Below are positions 1 to 8,080 of a DNA stretch of 64,000 nt, one piece after another. The position numbers and the translations under genes are program-made. Origin of the DNA: Hymenobacter sp. H14-R3 (GTDB taxonomy: Bacteria; Bacteroidota; Bacteroidia; Cytophagales; Hymenobacteraceae). Position 1 is the first letter of the stretch; every line of letters begins with the position of its first letter. Below the pieces are notes generated by a model that was not told where the DNA came from, did not search any database, and saw only the letters and a list, made by a program, of their open reading frames with translations. The stretch is from positions 186,001 to 250,000 of the forward strand of contig NZ_JASITD010000005.1 in NCBI RefSeq assembly GCF_030063445.1. The letters run 5' to 3'.

Positions 1-830
1 TCCACCAGCAGGAAGCCCGCCTCGCTCACCAGGTACTTGCCGGGCTCAAACCAGGCTTCGAGCGGCCGGCCGTATTCCTGCTCAAACTCCTGGAAAGCCA
101 TTGTCACCTGCTGGCCCAGGCTGGTCATGTCGGTTTCGTAGTCGCCGGACTTGTAGGGTACTTTGAAGCCCGAGCCCAGGTCCAGAAACTCCAGCTGCGG
201 GAAGCGCCGGGCGGCGTCGAACAGCACTTCGAGGGCCCGCAGGAACACCGCCACGTCCTTGATTTCGGAGCCCGTGTGCATGTGCAGGCCGCGCACGTGC
301 AGGCCGGTGCCCTTCACCACGCGCTCCAGGTGGCGCATTTGGTGAATGCTGATGCCGAACTTGCTGTCGATGTGGCCGGTCGATATCTTGTAGTTGCCGC
401 CCGCCTCAATGTGCGGGTTCAGGCGCACGCACACCGGGTAGCTGCCGCCGTAGGTGGCCCCAAACTGCTCCAGCAGTGATAGGTTGTCGATATTGAGGTT
501 CACGCCCAGCTCCTTGGCCTCTACCAACTCGCTGAATGCCACGCTGTTGGGCGTGAAGAGAATGTTTTCGGGCCGGAAGCCCACGTGCAGGCCCAGCTTT
601 ACTTCGTTGAGGCTCACGCAGTCGAGGCCCGCGCCCTCGGCTAGCATCACCTTCAGGATGGCCACGTTGGTTAGCGCTTTGCAGGCGTAGAAAAACCGCG
701 TGGGGTGGCCGCTAAAGGCGGTGGTAAGCTTCTGGTATTGAGCCCGAATAGTATCGGCTTGATACACATAGAGCGGGGTGCCAAACTGCGCGGCGGCGGC
801 CAGCAGGGCCGTAGTTGGAAGTGCAGACAT
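1..830 (-). CDS. lysA: Diaminopimelate decarboxylase, 5' part (runs off the window)
   Basis: This would catalyse PLP-dependent decarboxylation of meso-diaminopimelate to L-lysine, the last step of lysine synthesis, in the cytoplasm. The first 276 codons are present; the rest lies beyond position 1. Visible family features are the PLP-lysine segment FYACKALTN near residue 51, HMHTGSE, the glycine-rich GSGFKVPY phosphate-binding region, and WFEPGKYLVSEAG at the window edge. The start at 830 is the ATG that leaves a normal short N-terminus (MSALPTT) ahead of the barrel. Recognition is secure from the motif order; the C-terminal half, with the substrate-binding Cys and Tyr, cannot be checked here. 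Confidence 0.93.
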   Translation of the reverse strand, partial: MSALPTTALLAAAAQFGTPLYVYQADTIRAQYQKLTTAFSGHPTRFFYACKALTNVAILKVMLAEGAGLDCVSLNEVKLGLHVGFRPENILFTPNSVAFSELVEAKELGVNLNIDNLSLLEQFGATYGGSYPVCVRLNPHIEAGGNYKISTGHIDSKFGISIHQMRHLERVVKGTGLHVRGLHMHTGSEIKDVAVFLRALEVLFDAARRFPQLEFLDLGSGFKVPYKSGDYETDMTSLGQQVTMAFQEFEQEYGRPLEAWFEPGKYLVSEAGFLLV

Positions 831-1085
831 AAGTACCCGCAAAAATACGTTGGCCGGCCCTGGTAGTAGCGTGGCCCCCGAACTTTGTGCGCCACCCCAA
901 TTCGCGCCCGCTGGCGGGTACTCGTCCGGCCACATGCCCCGGTCCGTCGGCGAAGCCGGCCGGCCGGTTGCAGTATGCGCCGCCGGGCCCGTCGTGCAGT
1001 CCTGTTTCCCGCGTCATCCGGTTGGCTGGCGAAGCTAGCCGACCAGCGCACCTGCCTTGATTTACAAATTGCGTTAGCAATAACT

Positions 1086-1601
1086 ATGTCCCAGAACCTG
1101 CCCGAAGTCTGGCTGCGCGGCCCGCTGCCCGCGGTGCCGCCGCTGCTCCAGCCCGTAGCCCACGCCCTGCTGCAAGCCCGCGAGGAAGTGGCCAAAATCA
1201 TGGCCGATTTCCCGGCCGCACGCCTAGCCGAGCGCCCGTTGGGCCTGGCCTCGGTGGGCTTCCACCTGCGCCACCTGGCGGGCGTGCTCGACCGCACCTT
1301 CACCTACGCCCGCGGCGCGGCCCTCAGCGAAACCCAGCTGACCTACCTGGCTACCGAAGGCCAGCCGCCCACGCACCCCGGCGCCGCGCAAGAGTTGGTG
1401 CAACTGTTTAATGAGCAAGTAGATAAGGCCTTGGCGCAGCTAGAGGTTACTCCCGAAACCAGCCTGCCCGAGTGGCGCGGCGTGGGCCGGGCGCAGCTGC
1501 CGAGCACCGTTATCGGCCTGCTGGTACACGCCGCCGAGCATACCACGCGCCACGTAGGGCAATTGCTGGTAACGGTTAGGCTAGTTATGAATTATCAATA
1601 A
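1086..1601 (+). CDS. DinB-like four-helix protein
   Basis: A 171-residue all-helical protein of the DinB/YfiT superfamily. These bind a divalent metal with three histidines, and some are thiol-dependent transferases. Candidate ligands are in VGFHLRHLAG (about residues 58-64) and in HAAEHTTRHVGQL near the C-terminus, the usual spacing for the family. The frame is open further upstream to 885, but that extension is Arg/Pro-rich and out of character, and the ATG at 1086 begins directly at the predicted first helix. The neighbours (lysA, old yellow enzyme) give no pathway clue. The substrate is unknown. Confidence 0.8.
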   Translation: MSQNLPEVWLRGPLPAVPPLLQPVAHALLQAREEVAKIMADFPAARLAERPLGLASVGFHLRHLAGVLDRTFTYARGAALSETQLTYLATEGQPPTHPGAAQELVQLFNEQVDKALAQLEVTPETSLPEWRGVGRAQLPSTVIGLLVHAAEHTTRHVGQLLVTVRLVMNYQ

Positions 1602-1642
1602 CTGCTGTTACGCAGGGCCTTAGTACCGGCTACGCCAGGGGT

Positions 1643-1727
1643 GTAGCGCGGACTTTGTAGTCCGCGTTGCCGCGCCATCAGGCAGGCTTTAACGGCGTGG
1701 CAACGCGGACTACAAAGTCCGCGCTAC
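1643..1727. repeat. Paired REP element (BIME), GTAG family A
   Basis: Two 28-bp arms, 1643-1670 and 1700-1727, are perfect inverted copies around a 29-bp spacer. Each arm starts outwardly with GTAG, followed by a small palindrome (GCGGACT...AGTCCGC). This is the layout of REP sequences mobilised by Y1 (RAYT) transposases. Similar pairs are at 6862-6939, 48398-48476 and 56411-56484. It lies between the DinB-like gene and the convergent old yellow enzyme gene, and could also act as a terminator hairpin. Confidence 0.8.
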
Positions 1728-1832
1728 ATCCTGCTGCATAACATCAGTTAAGACTCACGCAGAAAATGCTTTTTTAGCCCTACCGGGTACGACCCCGCTG
1801 GGGCTAAGAATGTCCTCCACGCGAGCCGTTAC

Positions 1833-2909
1833 TTACTTGCGCGGCTTGGCGCGCTCGTATTGCACGGGCCAGGCTACCTCGGCCCCTAACTCGTGGGCGG
1901 CGTGCAGCGGGAAATAGGGGTCGCGCAACTCTTCGCGGGCCAGCAGTACGAGGTCGGCCTGGCCGCTGGCCACAATTTGCTCAGCCTCGGCGGGCGTGGT
2001 GATGAGGCCCACGGCCCCGGTGGGCACGCCGGCTTCGCGCTTGATGCGCTCGGCAAATTCGACCTGGTAGCCGGGGCCGACCGGAATTTTGGCGTCGGCC
2101 ACGTTGCCGCCCGTCGAGCAGTCGATGAGGTCCACGCCGCGGTCGCGCAGCCCGGTGCTGAGCTGCACCGACTCGTCGGCCGACCAGCCGCCCTCGGTCC
2201 AGTCGGTGGCCGAAATGCGCACCAGCAGCGGCAGGTTGTCGGGCAGTACCTGGCGCACGGTGGCCACTACTTCCAGCAGCAGCCGGATGCGGTTTTCGAA
2301 CGAGCCGCCGTAGGTATCGGTGCGCTGGTTGCTGAGCGGCGACAGAAACTCGTGCAGCAGGTAGCCGTGGGCCGCGTGAATCTCAATTACCTTAAAGCCA
2401 GCCGCTAACGACCGCTCGGTGGCGCTCCGGAAATCGGCAATTACCTTCTTGATGCCGGCCGCGTCGAGCGCCACCGGCTGGGGATAATCGGCCGAAAACG
2501 GGATAGCACTGGGCGCCACTACCTGCCAGCCGCCCTCGGCCTCGGGTATGGCGCCGTGGCCTTTGCCCAGCCAGCTGGTGTAGGTGCTGGCTTTGCGGCC
2601 GGCGTGGGCCAGCTGCACGCCCGGCACGCTGCCCTGGGCTTCGATAAACTGGTTGATACGGCGCTGAAAATCAATGTGCTCATCCTTCCAAATGCCGAGG
2701 TCTTCGGGCGTGATGCGGCCCTCGGGCGACACCGCCGTGGCTTCCTGAATGAGCAAAGCGGCCCCGCCCACGGCGCGGCTGCCCAGGTGCACCAGGTGCC
2801 AGTCGTTGGCAAAGCCATCGACGGCGCTGTACTGGCACATGGGCGAAACGACAAGGCGATTTTTGAGCGTGAGGCCGCGTAGGGTAAGCGGCTCGAAAAG
2901 TGCGGACAT
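1833..2909 (-). CDS. NADH:flavin oxidoreductase, old yellow enzyme (YqjM/NamA type)
   Basis: A 358-residue FMN-dependent ene-reductase of the thermophilic-like OYE class, which reduces activated C=C bonds with NAD(P)H. The length matches YqjM-type enzymes. Visible motifs are SPMCQYS with the class-specific cysteine at residue 25, the His pair in EIHAAHGYLLHEFLSP, and the NQRTDTYGGSFENR signature. Start ATG at 2909 gives the usual MSALFEPLTLRGLTLKNR beginning. It is divergent from the oxidoreductase at 3124, with a 214-bp gap. The natural substrate cannot be told from sequence. Confidence 0.9.
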   Translation of the reverse strand: MSALFEPLTLRGLTLKNRLVVSPMCQYSAVDGFANDWHLVHLGSRAVGGAALLIQEATAVSPEGRITPEDLGIWKDEHIDFQRRINQFIEAQGSVPGVQLAHAGRKASTYTSWLGKGHGAIPEAEGGWQVVAPSAIPFSADYPQPVALDAAGIKKVIADFRSATERSLAAGFKVIEIHAAHGYLLHEFLSPLSNQRTDTYGGSFENRIRLLLEVVATVRQVLPDNLPLLVRISATDWTEGGWSADESVQLSTGLRDRGVDLIDCSTGGNVADAKIPVGPGYQVEFAERIKREAGVPTGAVGLITTPAEAEQIVASGQADLVLLAREELRDPYFPLHAAHELGAEVAWPVQYERAKPRK

Positions 2910-3054
2910 GCGAAAGGAAATAAGCGTCGGGAAAGTAAAAATTGCCTTGCTACTGCTTGCTTATCAAGTAGTTAGTGAGGAAGATAAGCGGCTGATAGCC
3001 AGCGATTGACTTGTGCTAAACCAGGTTATGCAGTAGAGGTTATCACCGCCGAGC

Positions 3055-3097
3055 TTACGTGCCACGGGGGCAACGCTAGGCCCCTGGTGGCACGTAA
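3055..3097. repeat. Hairpin in the divergent gap upstream of 3124
   Basis: TTACGTGCCAC at 3055 is matched by GTGGCACGTAA ending at 3097, with further GC pairing towards a short loop. It ends 26 bases before the ATG at 3124, so it would lie in the 5' leader of that gene. It could be an operator or an mRNA hairpin; no homologous copy is seen in the window. Confidence 0.5.
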
Positions 3098-3123
3098 AGC
3101 CAGCTTTCTATCCCCGCACTACT

Positions 3124-4473
3124 ATGTTCCACGAGATTTCCACTGCCGAAACCCTCGACCGGGTTGCGGTCGATACGGCCACCAGCGCCTCGCGCCGCCA
3201 GTTTATCAACCACGCCGGGCGCGGCCTGCTGGCTGCCGGCCTGGCCACCGCCCTGCCGCTGGCCGCCGCCGAAGCCGCCGACCTCGGCGGCTTCGATACG
3301 CCGCCCATCACGGGCCCGCTCGATATCAAGCTGCCGCCCCTCGAAGCGCCCACCGACCCCCAGGCCGGCCCGCTGCCCAACCCCGACGCCCCCGACCGGC
3401 GCGTGGGCTACGCGCTGGTGGGCCTCGGCCACCTCACGCTGGCCGAAATCCTGCCCGCCTTCGGCCAGTGCAAGCACGCCAAGCCGGTAGCTTTGGTGAG
3501 CGGCGACGCCGAGAAAATGGCCAAAGTGGCCAAGCAGTACGGCATCAAAGCCAGCAGCTGCTACTCGTACCAAACCTACGATAAGCTCAAGGATAACCCC
3601 GAAGTAGAGGTGATTTACATTGTGTTGCCTAATTCGCAGCACCACGAGTTCACGCTGCGGGGCGCGCAGGCTGGCAAGCACATTCTCTGCGAAAAGCCGA
3701 TGGCCAACACCGTGAAGGAGTGCGAGGAAATGATTGCCGCCTGCAACAAAGCCGGCAAGAAACTCATGATTGCGTACCGCATTCAGTACGAGCCGCTGAA
3801 CCGCGCCGCCATGAAGCTGGTGCGCGCTAAAACCTACGGCGCGCCCAAGCTCATCCAGATGATGAACTGCCAGAACCAGGCCCACGACCAGCAGTGGCGC
3901 CACAAAAAAGCCCTGGCCGGCGGCGGCTCGCTGCCCGACGTGGGCCTGTACTGCCTCAACACCACGCGCTTTCTGCTGGGGGAGGAGCCGACTGAGGTTT
4001 CGGCCCAAATCTATAGCACGCCCGGCGACGACCGCTTCCGGGAAATCGAAGAGAATGTGAGCTTTACGCTGCGTTTCCCGAGCGGCGTTATCTCGCAGTG
4101 CATGACGGGCTACGGCTCGTTCAACGCTAAGAGCTACGCCGTACATTCCGAAACCGGCACCATCAAAATGGACCCCGCTTTCCCCTACAAAGGCCTCAAG
4201 CAGGAGCTGGTGCACGCCCCCAACGGCAAGCAGGTAACCGAAATCCCGAGTAACCCCGCCAAGCAGCATTTCGCCCTCGAAATGGACCACATGGCCGAGT
4301 GCGTGCGCGGCAACAAAACGCCCTACACGCCCGGCGAAGAGGGCTTGCAGGACCAGCGCATTATGGAGGCTATCTATCAGTCGGCCAAGGAGAACCGGCC
4401 CGTGAAGCTAACCGCCGGCGTGGGTAAAATAGACGCCTTCCGCGGCACGCCGCCCACCGAGGAAGAGGCGTAA
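3124..4473 (+). CDS. Exported Gfo/Idh/MocA family oxidoreductase
   Basis: A 449-residue NAD(P)-dependent sugar or inositol dehydrogenase-like protein. The N-terminus carries a Tat-type signal: SRRQFINHAGRGLLAAGLA near residues 23-41, followed by an Ala-rich stretch. The Rossmann fold begins near residue 95 (YALVGLGHLTLAEI), and the family motif CEKPMANT is present. Periplasmic glucose-fructose oxidoreductases share Tat export with a tightly bound cofactor, so a similar role is possible but not shown. A secreted glycosidase follows downstream on the same strand, consistent with extracytoplasmic carbohydrate use. Confidence 0.85.
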   Translation: MFHEISTAETLDRVAVDTATSASRRQFINHAGRGLLAAGLATALPLAAAEAADLGGFDTPPITGPLDIKLPPLEAPTDPQAGPLPNPDAPDRRVGYALVGLGHLTLAEILPAFGQCKHAKPVALVSGDAEKMAKVAKQYGIKASSCYSYQTYDKLKDNPEVEVIYIVLPNSQHHEFTLRGAQAGKHILCEKPMANTVKECEEMIAACNKAGKKLMIAYRIQYEPLNRAAMKLVRAKTYGAPKLIQMMNCQNQAHDQQWRHKKALAGGGSLPDVGLYCLNTTRFLLGEEPTEVSAQIYSTPGDDRFREIEENVSFTLRFPSGVISQCMTGYGSFNAKSYAVHSETGTIKMDPAFPYKGLKQELVHAPNGKQVTEIPSNPAKQHFALEMDHMAECVRGNKTPYTPGEEGLQDQRIMEAIYQSAKENRPVKLTAGVGKIDAFRGTPPTEEEA

Positions 4474-4643
4474 GGCACCTCACCCGCGGCCCCTTCTCCC
4501 CAAAAGAAGGGAAGCCGGATGATTTCTTGAAAATTCGCAAGGATAGAAAGCACTTTTAGCATTTGCTGAGGGTGCTTTCTGCTTCTCAAAAAGGTGGTCA
4601 GGCTCCCCCTCTTCTGGGGAGAGGAGGCCGGGGGTGAGGTGCC
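4474..4643. repeat. Long inverted repeat, C-rich type, with an inner hairpin
   Basis: The outer arms run from GGCACCTCACCC at 4474 to GGGTGAGGTGCC ending at 4643, and continue inward through CCCCTTCTCCCC and its complement. A separate inner hairpin pairs AGAAAGCAC with GTGCTTTCT around 4553-4580. A related C-rich inverted repeat is at about 11490-11636. It fills most of the gap between two same-strand genes. Confidence 0.7.
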
Positions 4644-4653
4644 CGCGCACGGT

Positions 4654-4661
4654 TATTTTTG
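4654..4661 (+). promoter_or_regulatory. Bacteroidota -7 element for the glycosidase gene
   Basis: TATTTTTG is a perfect match to TAnnTTTG, 24 bases before the chosen ATG at 4686 and just outside the preceding inverted repeat. A -33 TTTG is not obvious. Confidence 0.5.
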
Positions 4662-4685
4662 CCAAATTCTACCGCTTCCCACCCC

Positions 4686-5981
4686 ATGAAAAACCGCTTC
4701 TCACCCTATGTCCTGACGCTGGCCCTGGCCGCGCTCACCAGCGTGCCAGCCCTGGCCGGCCCACCCGCCGGCCCCATTAAAGTAGCTGTGCGCCAGGCCA
4801 ATGGCCGCTACGAGCTGCTGCGCGCCGGCCAACCCTACTTCGTGAAAGGCGCGGGCGGCGGCCAGTACCCCGAGCGCATTGCGGCCTACGGCGGCAACTC
4901 CGTCCGCACCTGGAGCACCGATGAGGCGCCCAAGGTATTGGCGGAGGCCAATAAGCACCACCTCACCGTGATGCTGGGCCTCGACGTGGCCCGCGAGCGC
5001 CACGGCTTCGACTACAACGACCCGGCCGCCGTGGCCGCGCAGCTGCAAAAAATCAAGCAAGAGGTACTTATGTACAAGGATGACCCGGCCGTGTTGTTCT
5101 GGGGCATCGGCAATGAGCTGAACCTCGACTACACCAACCCCAAGGTGTGGGACGCCGTGAACGACATCGCGAAGATGATTCACGAAACCGACCCCAACCA
5201 CCCTACCTCGACTGTGCTGGCCGGGGCCAATAAAAAGGAGGTCGAGTACGTGAAAACCCGCTGCCCGGCCGTGGACATCCTGAGTATCAACACCTACGCC
5301 GGGCTGGCCACCCTGCCCCAGCAGGTAGCCGACGCTGGCTGGACCGGCCCCTACCTCGTGGCCGAGTGGGGCCCCACCGGCCACTGGGAAGGCCCCCAAA
5401 CCGCCTGGAAAGCCTCGGTGGAGGAAACCAGTAGCCAAAAAGCGGCCGTGTATAAGAGCCGCTACGAGGCCTCTATCGAGAAAGACCGGGCGCACTGCCT
5501 GGGCAGCTACGTGTTTCTCTGGGGCCAGAAGCAGGAGCGCACGCCCACCTGGTACGGCATCTTCACCGAGAAGGGGGAAGAAACGGAGGTCGTGGACGTG
5601 ATTCAGTACCTCTGGACCGGCCACTATCCGAAGAATCGCGCCCCGCATATTAGCACGCTAACCCTTGATGGCAAGCCCGCTACGGCCAGCGTAACGCTGC
5701 GCCCCGGCCAGCCCTACCCCCTGGCCGCCGCCGTCACCGACCCCGAGCACGACGCGCTCACCTACCAGTGGGAGCTGCTACCCGAGAGCACCGACCTCAA
5801 GCAGGGCGGCGACCGCGAAAGCCGCCCCACGCCCGTGGCGGGCCGCGTACCGGCCGGCGCAACGGGCCAAACCACGCTTACCGCGCCCACCGCGCCGGGG
5901 GCCTACCGCCTGTTTGTGTACGCCCACGATGGCCACGGCAACGTAGCCACCGGCAACATACCGTTTCTGGTGCCGAACTGA
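4686..5981 (+). CDS. Secreted glycoside hydrolase, GH2-type TIM barrel with a C-terminal Ig-like domain
   Basis: A 431-residue exported protein with a typical Sec signal peptide (MKNRFSPYVLTLALAALTSV, then PALAG). The TIM barrel carries the clan GH-A pair: the acid/base Glu in WGIGNELN (about residue 144) and the nucleophile Glu in YLVAEWGPTG (about residue 227). From about residue 320 a beta-rich tail resembles an Ig/PKD-like module (VTDPEHDALTYQWELLPE...). The start at 4686 is preferred over an in-frame codon at 4659 because the signal peptide begins there and the earlier codon overlaps the promoter element. The sugar specificity is not readable. Confidence 0.82.
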   Translation: MKNRFSPYVLTLALAALTSVPALAGPPAGPIKVAVRQANGRYELLRAGQPYFVKGAGGGQYPERIAAYGGNSVRTWSTDEAPKVLAEANKHHLTVMLGLDVARERHGFDYNDPAAVAAQLQKIKQEVLMYKDDPAVLFWGIGNELNLDYTNPKVWDAVNDIAKMIHETDPNHPTSTVLAGANKKEVEYVKTRCPAVDILSINTYAGLATLPQQVADAGWTGPYLVAEWGPTGHWEGPQTAWKASVEETSSQKAAVYKSRYEASIEKDRAHCLGSYVFLWGQKQERTPTWYGIFTEKGEETEVVDVIQYLWTGHYPKNRAPHISTLTLDGKPATASVTLRPGQPYPLAAAVTDPEHDALTYQWELLPESTDLKQGGDRESRPTPVAGRVPAGATGQTTLTAPTAPGAYRLFVYAHDGHGNVATGNIPFLVPN

Positions 5982-6008
5982 AGGCGGGGCAGCGAGTTAA
6001 AGCACTCT

Positions 6009-6860
6009 ATGCGCACCGTCATTCAAAAGCACCGGGCCGTAAGCGCCCCCATTGCCGACCTCGTTACGTACCGGGCAATCCCCACGCAATCAGTCGAATA
6101 CATTGACCCGTTTTTGTTTCTGAACCACCACGGGCCGCAAGTGTACCGGGCTAATAACCGGGGCCTACCCTTCGGCCCGCATCCGCACCGGGGTTTCGAA
6201 ACGGTCACGTTTATTCTGGAAGGCGATATTCTGCACAAGGACAGCAGCGGCCACGAGAGCGTGATAAAAGCCGGCGGCATTCAGTGGATGACGGCCGGCG
6301 CGGGCCTCATCCACGCCGAAGTGTCGTCCGATGAGTTCAAGAAAACGGGTGGGCCACTCGAAATCTTGCAGCTTTGGGTGAACCTGCCGGCGAAGTTCAA
6401 GCTGATTGAGCCGCGCTACATTGGCCTGCAAGCCAACGAGATACCCGTAACGGAGCTGGCTGCCGGCGTAACCGCGCACGCGGTATCGGGCAATTGGTCG
6501 GGCACCGCCGGGGCCGTGCAGCCGCTGGCCGACGTGGCTTTGGCCTGGCTCGACCTGGCGGCGGGCGCGGCGGTGACGCTGCCCATTGCGGCCAGCCGCA
6601 GTGTATTCTTCTACGTGGTAAGCGGTAGCGTGCGCGTAAACGGCACCGAAGCGTTTGCCCGCGAGCTGGTCGAGTTTACTTATGATGGCGACGAGCTGGT
6701 AATTAAAGCATTGGCTACCAGCGTGTTGCTACTAGGCCACGCCGAGCCGTTTGGTGAGCCGGTGGTGTCGGGCGGGCCGTTTGTGATGAATACGGAGGCC
6801 GAAATCGAGCAGGCGTACACCGATTATCAGCAGGGGAAATTTGGCACCTGGAACGGGTGA
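6009..6860 (+). CDS. Pirin family protein (bicupin, quercetin dioxygenase-like)
   Basis: A 283-residue bicupin. The N-terminal cupin holds the full metal site of pirins: His58 and His60 in PHPHRGFETVTF, and His102 and Glu104 in AGLIHAE. Some bacterial pirins oxidise quercetin; others bind regulators or enzymes, so the role is open. It is separated from the glycosidase by 27 bases and could be co-transcribed. It is followed one base after its stop codon by a GTAG-type repeat pair. Confidence 0.9.
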   Translation: MRTVIQKHRAVSAPIADLVTYRAIPTQSVEYIDPFLFLNHHGPQVYRANNRGLPFGPHPHRGFETVTFILEGDILHKDSSGHESVIKAGGIQWMTAGAGLIHAEVSSDEFKKTGGPLEILQLWVNLPAKFKLIEPRYIGLQANEIPVTELAAGVTAHAVSGNWSGTAGAVQPLADVALAWLDLAAGAAVTLPIAASRSVFFYVVSGSVRVNGTEAFARELVEFTYDGDELVIKALATSVLLLGHAEPFGEPVVSGGPFVMNTEAEIEQAYTDYQQGKFGTWNG

Positions 6861-6861
6861 G

Positions 6862-6939
6862 GTAGCGTGGACTCTGCGAGTCCGCGCGTGGGGTCATTGA
6901 CCAACGTTACCACGCGCGGACTCGCAGAGTCCACGCTAC
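6862..6939. repeat. Paired REP element (BIME), GTAG family A
   Basis: GTAGCGTGGACTC at 6862 is inverted at the other end (GAGTCCACGCTAC ending at 6939). The 30-bp arms each contain a palindrome (GGACTCtgcGAGTCC). It lies one base after the pirin stop codon and would terminate or insulate that gene from the aromatic operon. Confidence 0.8.
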
Positions 6940-6944
6940 GGCGC

Positions 6945-6974
6945 TTGGAGATTTAGAATTCCTGCCTACCTTGC
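6945..6974 (+). promoter_or_regulatory. Probable promoter of the aromatic amino acid operon
   Basis: TTGG at 6945-6948, an 18-base gap and TACCTTGC at 6967-6974 resemble the -33/-7 pair of Bacteroidota, with the -7 one base short of TAnnTTTG. It sits 20 bases before the leader peptide ATG. A similar TATCTTGC occurs before fadE. Confidence 0.45.
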
Positions 6975-6994
6975 CACCCAGTTCGACAGATATC

Positions 6995-7048
6995 ATGTTC
7001 ACCGCCCGCTACTTTTTTGGCTTCTATTATTTTACGCCTCCCGCGTAG
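6995..7048 (+). CDS. Phe/Tyr-rich leader peptide of the pheA operon attenuator
   Basis: A 17-codon reading frame, MFTARYFFGFYYFTPPA, in which eight residues are Phe or Tyr (seven of them between residues 6 and 13), ending in TAG. It resembles the E. coli pheL leader in style. It is followed by mutually exclusive hairpins and then pheA. The mixture of Phe and Tyr codons fits an operon whose products feed both amino acids. The stop codon overlaps the 5' arm of the antiterminator (7047-7055), so a ribosome that finishes the peptide would cover that arm and allow termination. Inference from sequence alone, but every expected part is in the right order. Confidence 0.8.
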   Translation: MFTARYFFGFYYFTPPA

Positions 7049-7100
7049 AACGAGTCGCCATGTAGCTAAGCCACTGAGATTTAGCAGCGCCACTCGTTCT
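7047..7100 (+). promoter_or_regulatory. Antiterminator hairpin of the pheA attenuator
   Basis: AGAACGAGT at 7047-7055 pairs perfectly over nine bases with ACTCGTTCT at 7092-7100, and two further pairs follow a mismatch. The 3' arm is also the left arm and loop of the terminator at 7086-7112, so only one of the two can form. The 5' arm starts in the leader stop codon. Confidence 0.72.
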
Positions 7101-7118
7101 TCGGGTGGCGCTTTTTTT
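7086..7118 (+). terminator. Attenuator terminator before pheA
   Basis: AGCGCCACTCG (7086-7096) pairs with CGGGTGGCGCT (7102-7112) apart from one G-T wobble. The hairpin ends in seven T. It lies 38 bases after the leader peptide stop and 45 bases before the pheA start. Confidence 0.82.
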
Positions 7119-7162
7119 ATGCGTTTCAGCTTTGTAGCCAGCTACTTCAAGCACCAAGCACT

Positions 7163-8080
7163 ATGTATCAAGCACCAGCAAGCGTTGCCATTCAGGGTTT
7201 CCAAGGCAGCTTCCACGAAGTAGCGGCCCGCCAGTATTTCGGGGCGGCCCCGGCGCTGAATTTCTGCGCCACCTTTGGCGAAGTGGTGGCCCAGGTAGCC
7301 GACGGCCGCGCCGAGGCGGCGCTCATGGCCATGGAAAACTCGCTGGCGGGCAGCATCTTACCTAATTATCTGCTGCTGGAGCGCGCCCACCTCACCATCA
7401 CGGGCGAGGTGTACCTGCCCATCCACCAGCACCTGCTGGTGCTGCCCGGCACCACGCTGGCCAACATCCGGGCCGTGCACTCGCACCCCATGGCCCTGCG
7501 CCAGTGCGGCGACTTCCTGAGCCAACACCCCCACTGGCAACTAGTTGAAACCGAAGACACTGGCCTCAGCGCCCAGTTGCTGGCCCAGCGCCGCCCGGCG
7601 GGCGTGGCCGTAGTAGCCGGCGCGCAGGCCGCCGAGGCCTTCGGCCTGGAAATTCTGGCTCCCGCCATCAACGACGACCCCAGTAACTACACCCGCTTCC
7701 TGGTGTTGGAGTGCGCCGCCGAGGCCCAGCCGGTGGCCCAGCCCGATAAGGCATCGCTGTATTTCTACACTTCGCACGCGCCGGGCATGCTGGCGCGGGT
7801 GCTCACGCTGGTAGCCAGCCACGGCCTGAATTTGAGCAAGTTGCAGTCGTGCCCGCGCCCCAGCCAGCCCTGGCACTACGGCTTCCACGCCGACGTGGAG
7901 TTTGGCGCGCCCGCCCAGCTGGCGGCCCTGCTGGCCGAGCTGCCCGCCGTGACGGAGGAGCTGCGGGTGCTGGGCGCCTACGAGCGCGGCAGCATGGATT
8001 TCAGGCAGGAGTTTTCCGCGCCAGTTGTCATTGCGGGCGCAGCGAAGCAATCGCATCAGCACGACCCGATAGAACGATAA
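7163..8080 (+). CDS. pheA: Prephenate dehydratase with ACT domain
   Basis: This converts prephenate to phenylpyruvate, the Phe branch-point reaction. Length is 305 residues. The catalytic half shows ENSLAGSI and the TRF catalytic motif in NYTRFLVLE (about residues 176-182). The ACT domain follows from about residue 197 (LYFYTSHAPGMLARVL) with an ESRP-like loop (SCPRP), the usual site for feedback inhibition by Phe. It is the first structural gene after the attenuator. The last 19 codons (VVIAGAAKQSHQHDPIER and the preceding residue) are read from the left arm and spacer of an inverted repeat, so the natural C-terminus was probably nearer QEFSAP. Confidence 0.93.
   Translation: MYQAPASVAIQGFQGSFHEVAARQYFGAAPALNFCATFGEVVAQVADGRAEAALMAMENSLAGSILPNYLLLERAHLTITGEVYLPIHQHLLVLPGTTLANIRAVHSHPMALRQCGDFLSQHPHWQLVETEDTGLSAQLLAQRRPAGVAVVAGAQAAEAFGLEILAPAINDDPSNYTRFLVLECAAEAQPVAQPDKASLYFYTSHAPGMLARVLTLVASHGLNLSKLQSCPRPSQPWHYGFHADVEFGAPAQLAALLAELPAVTEELRVLGAYERGSMDFRQEFSAPVVIAGAAKQSHQHDPIER

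Noticed and set aside
1643-1727. Possible CRISPR repeats
   Set aside because: The palindromes occur as isolated inverted pairs, not as regularly spaced direct repeats, and no cas gene is present.
3076-4290. Minus-strand frame of 404 codons opposite the oxidoreductase gene
   Set aside because: Antisense shadow; the plus strand carries the Tat signal and Gfo/Idh/MocA motifs.
7017-7223. 68-codon plus-strand frame over the attenuator
   Set aside because: It overlaps the terminator T run and pheA in another frame, and the Phe/Tyr leader peptide explains the region better.
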